The translations under genes were made by a program, and so were the position numbers. The notes beneath the pieces are model-generated. The model was not told the DNA's origin, ran no database searches, and was given only the letters and a program-made list of their open reading frames with translations. DNA of 64,000 nucleotides from Flavobacteriaceae bacterium NBU2977 (GTDB lineage: Bacteria; Bacteroidota; Bacteroidia; Flavobacteriales; Flavobacteriaceae). Positions 62,329 through 64,000 of this stretch are shown here, piece by piece; position 1 is the stretch's first letter, and each line of letters starts with the position of its first letter. Location: positions 950,558-1,014,557 of the forward strand of contig JAIOUW010000002.1 of NCBI GenBank assembly GCA_019931105.1, written 5' to 3'.

Positions 62329-63333
62329 ATGAATGAAAAACCCAAAATTAGTGTACTAGTACCTGTTTACAACGTGGATCTATATCTCAAGAAGTTTTTA
62401 AATTCTCTTGTCAATCAAACATTAGAAGCAATTGAAATCATAATAGTCAATGATGCCTCACCTGATTCTAGTGATATGATTATTTCCGAATTTTTGAGTG
62501 ACCCAAGAATAAAATATATAAACAAGGAAGTCAATGAAGGTCTAGGTCGTGCTCGTCAATCGGCATATCTTGTTGCAACGGGTGAGTATATAATTAATTT
62601 AGACCCCGATGATTACATAGATTCTGACTTTTTGGAGGTCTTATATTCATTTGGTCAAACAAATAGTTTAGATATTGTTTTGGGTAATGTTCAAATTGTA
62701 GATGAAGAGGATAATCCAATAGGTTCATCAGCATTAAGCACGTTGAAAATTCCCAATGTTTTGTTAAATGACTCAGAATATAAGATTCTATTGAGAACAC
62801 CGTACGCTACTTGGTTTAAGCTGTTGAAAAAAGATATTCTTGACAAGTACGAGTATTCTTATCCATTAGGTGAGTTAGCAGTATTCATCATGCAGTTCTA
62901 TGATGAAATTAGAGTTGGCATAAATCCAAAAGTACATTACTACTATAGGAAACATAGTAACTCAATGTCAAACTATAATAAAAGTGCTAAAAGGATAAAT
63001 GAATCAGAGGGTTATAATTGGGATGGTATTCAATCTAAAATAAAAAACCTCAAAAAATTACCGATAAAATCAGGTTTGCGGAGACAAATTCTGAATATAT
63101 ACTTATTCAGGGTCTTTTATTCATTGACAATGATTTCTTGGCTGCACTCACTACCAGATAAAAGCAATAGGAAAAAAATTGCAAAAGAATTTAAAAATGA
63201 GTTGGGATTTAATTTTACCAGTTTTTTAAAATATGTTTGGTACTTCAAACCTAAAGAGAAAATCTTCCTTTTTCTATGTTTAATAGGTTTTGATAATGTC
63301 GTCCTGACCTTTTTAAAGAAAAAAAAGAAATGA
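62329..63333 (+). CDS. Family 2 glycosyltransferase
   Basis: 334 residues, GT-A fold. The N-terminus KISVLVPVYNVDLYLKKFLNSLVNQTLEAIEIIIVNDASPDSS is the GT2 signature, and the metal-binding DxD region is YIINLDPDDYIDSDFLEVLY (about residues 87-106). The C-terminus is hydrophobic and basic (FKPKEKIFLFLCLIGFDNVVLTFLKKKKK), probably membrane-associated. Its A/T content is clearly higher than in most neighbours and it has no glycan-cluster partners in the window, so it may be an isolated or recently acquired gene. Donor and acceptor are unknown. Confidence 0.88.
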   Translation: MNEKPKISVLVPVYNVDLYLKKFLNSLVNQTLEAIEIIIVNDASPDSSDMIISEFLSDPRIKYINKEVNEGLGRARQSAYLVATGEYIINLDPDDYIDSDFLEVLYSFGQTNSLDIVLGNVQIVDEEDNPIGSSALSTLKIPNVLLNDSEYKILLRTPYATWFKLLKKDILDKYEYSYPLGELAVFIMQFYDEIRVGINPKVHYYYRKHSNSMSNYNKSAKRINESEGYNWDGIQSKIKNLKKLPIKSGLRRQILNIYLFRVFYSLTMISWLHSLPDKSNRKKIAKEFKNELGFNFTSFLKYVWYFKPKEKIFLFLCLIGFDNVVLTFLKKKKK

Positions 63334-63560
63334 CTTTTTCATAATAGATTTATTTAAATTTAAGCCCTGAATATTTGAACTTAGTTTGCCAACTGGCAAA
63401 CTCATTTAAATTTATCAGTTTTCTTAAGACATTCGCAAAAACGTACCAAAATCATATCAATTCACTATATGTGTACTTATCGGATGTATTTGATTTAGTT
63501 GTGAAAAATTTACTCGTGTCCTGAAGAATATAGAAAAAAAACACAATGAATTGTAAAAAC

Positions 63561-64000
63561 TCATTTCTTTAATACCACGGTTTTAAAAACACTTCCATAC
63601 AAACTCTGAATCATCAAATAATATATTCCTTCCGAACTATTTCCAAGATTAACTTCCTCTATCAATTCGTGGTTCGAAAAGAATTTCCTTGTCCAGACAA
63701 TTTGCTGTGCCGAATTATAAATTATACAATTCACTTCTATCCCTTCTAAGTTTTGCAAATCTAGATACATTGTTCCGGTGGTAGGATTTGGTGAAATCGA
63801 AATACCAATATTGGGACTATTTTTATTTTCTTGACCTTGGAATATTGTGTAAGAATTCAGTATAGATTTCCCTTCTTGAGAAGTTTTATTACTACTTCCA
63901 GCCATCTTACTCACCACCAGGTTGTCGTAGAGCGAGCTCCCAGGGGCCGTGCTGCCGTAGTTCGGATAGAGCCAAATATCAAGCGCGGAAATGCCTGAGG
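63561..64000 (-). CDS. C-terminal part of a T9SS-exported protein, continues beyond the window
   Basis: The frame is open from the window end to the stop at 63561 (about 146 residues seen); an internal GTG at 63917 is not a real start. The upstream part, LDIWLYPNYGSTAPGSSLYDNLVVSKMAG, resembles the last strand of concanavalin-like polysaccharide lyases (YDNLVVS). After a linker (SSNKTSQEGKSILN) comes a T9SS type A sorting domain (ISISPNPTTGTMYLDLQ... SVFKTVVLKK). An extracellular carbohydrate-active enzyme is likely (inference). The DNA changes from about 28 % G+C (17/60 in 63841-63900) to 63 % (38/60 in 63901-63960) at the linker. Confidence 0.8.
   Translation of the reverse strand, partial: SGISALDIWLYPNYGSTAPGSSLYDNLVVSKMAGSSNKTSQEGKSILNSYTIFQGQENKNSPNIGISISPNPTTGTMYLDLQNLEGIEVNCIIYNSAQQIVWTRKFFSNHELIEEVNLGNSSEGIYYLMIQSLYGSVFKTVVLKK

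Overview
The window looks like chromosome from a marine member of the Flavobacteriaceae (Bacteroidota). Several things point that way: promoters of the Bacteroidota TAnnTTTG type, few Shine-Dalgarno sites, four surface proteins ending in type IX secretion (T9SS) sorting domains, a DUF3822 gene beside rsmD, DnaX without the usual zinc-binding loop, and a kdsB operon that includes an iron alcohol dehydrogenase resembling the Kdo 8-oxidase KdnB. The assignment rests on reading protein sequences by eye; no database search was possible.

Layout. 1-8933 is core: thrABC (thrA cut by the window edge), a secreted Xaa-Pro aminopeptidase, gcvT with a sugar-epimerase-like gene, a pterin dehydratase and yebC. 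8935-26450 is accessory DNA behind the 3' end of yebC. It is divided by further partial copies of that 3' end: 18670-18708 (38/39 identical), 19585-19800 (a decayed longer piece) and 26412-26450 (29/39). The first unit (8935-18708) holds a TolB-like/TPR/AraC regulator and three operons of exported serine hydrolases, outer-membrane-type proteins, a Vat-like acetyltransferase, an NmrA-like reductase and small proteins. Each operon is preceded by the same operator-like element at exactly the same distance from the -7 promoter element. The second unit holds one methyltransferase. The third holds a dioxygenase-fold protein, a phage tail-collar protein and a 1561-residue T9SS protein with thrombospondin type 3 repeats.

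26525-34459 encodes a modular T9SS protein of about 2640 residues whose two near-identical discoidin-like modules are far richer in G+C than the rest of the gene. 34804-40011 is a leftward operon: RecD-like helicase, DUF4126, kdsB, HAD hydrolase, KdnB-like dehydrogenase and acyltransferase, which suggests modified Kdo in the lipopolysaccharide. 40273-44625 runs rightward with DUF3822, rsmD and dnaX; the RNase P RNA lies on the opposite strand between rsmD and dnaX.

44614-57791 is housekeeping: miaE, then leftward pyrR-pyrB-STAS-like-rnz-pdxH-sixA-ppk1, rpsA, a LysM/BON protein, cmk and lon. 57992-61945 is a T9SS fusion of a PQQ-type sugar dehydrogenase with kelch-like and five Cys-framed repeats. 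A family 2 glycosyltransferase follows, and the window ends inside another T9SS protein.

The most original observations are the serial yebC 3'-end copies, which mark what looks like an integration hot spot without a visible integrase, and the three promoters with a precisely spaced shared operator inside the first island, next to a regulator that could bind them.
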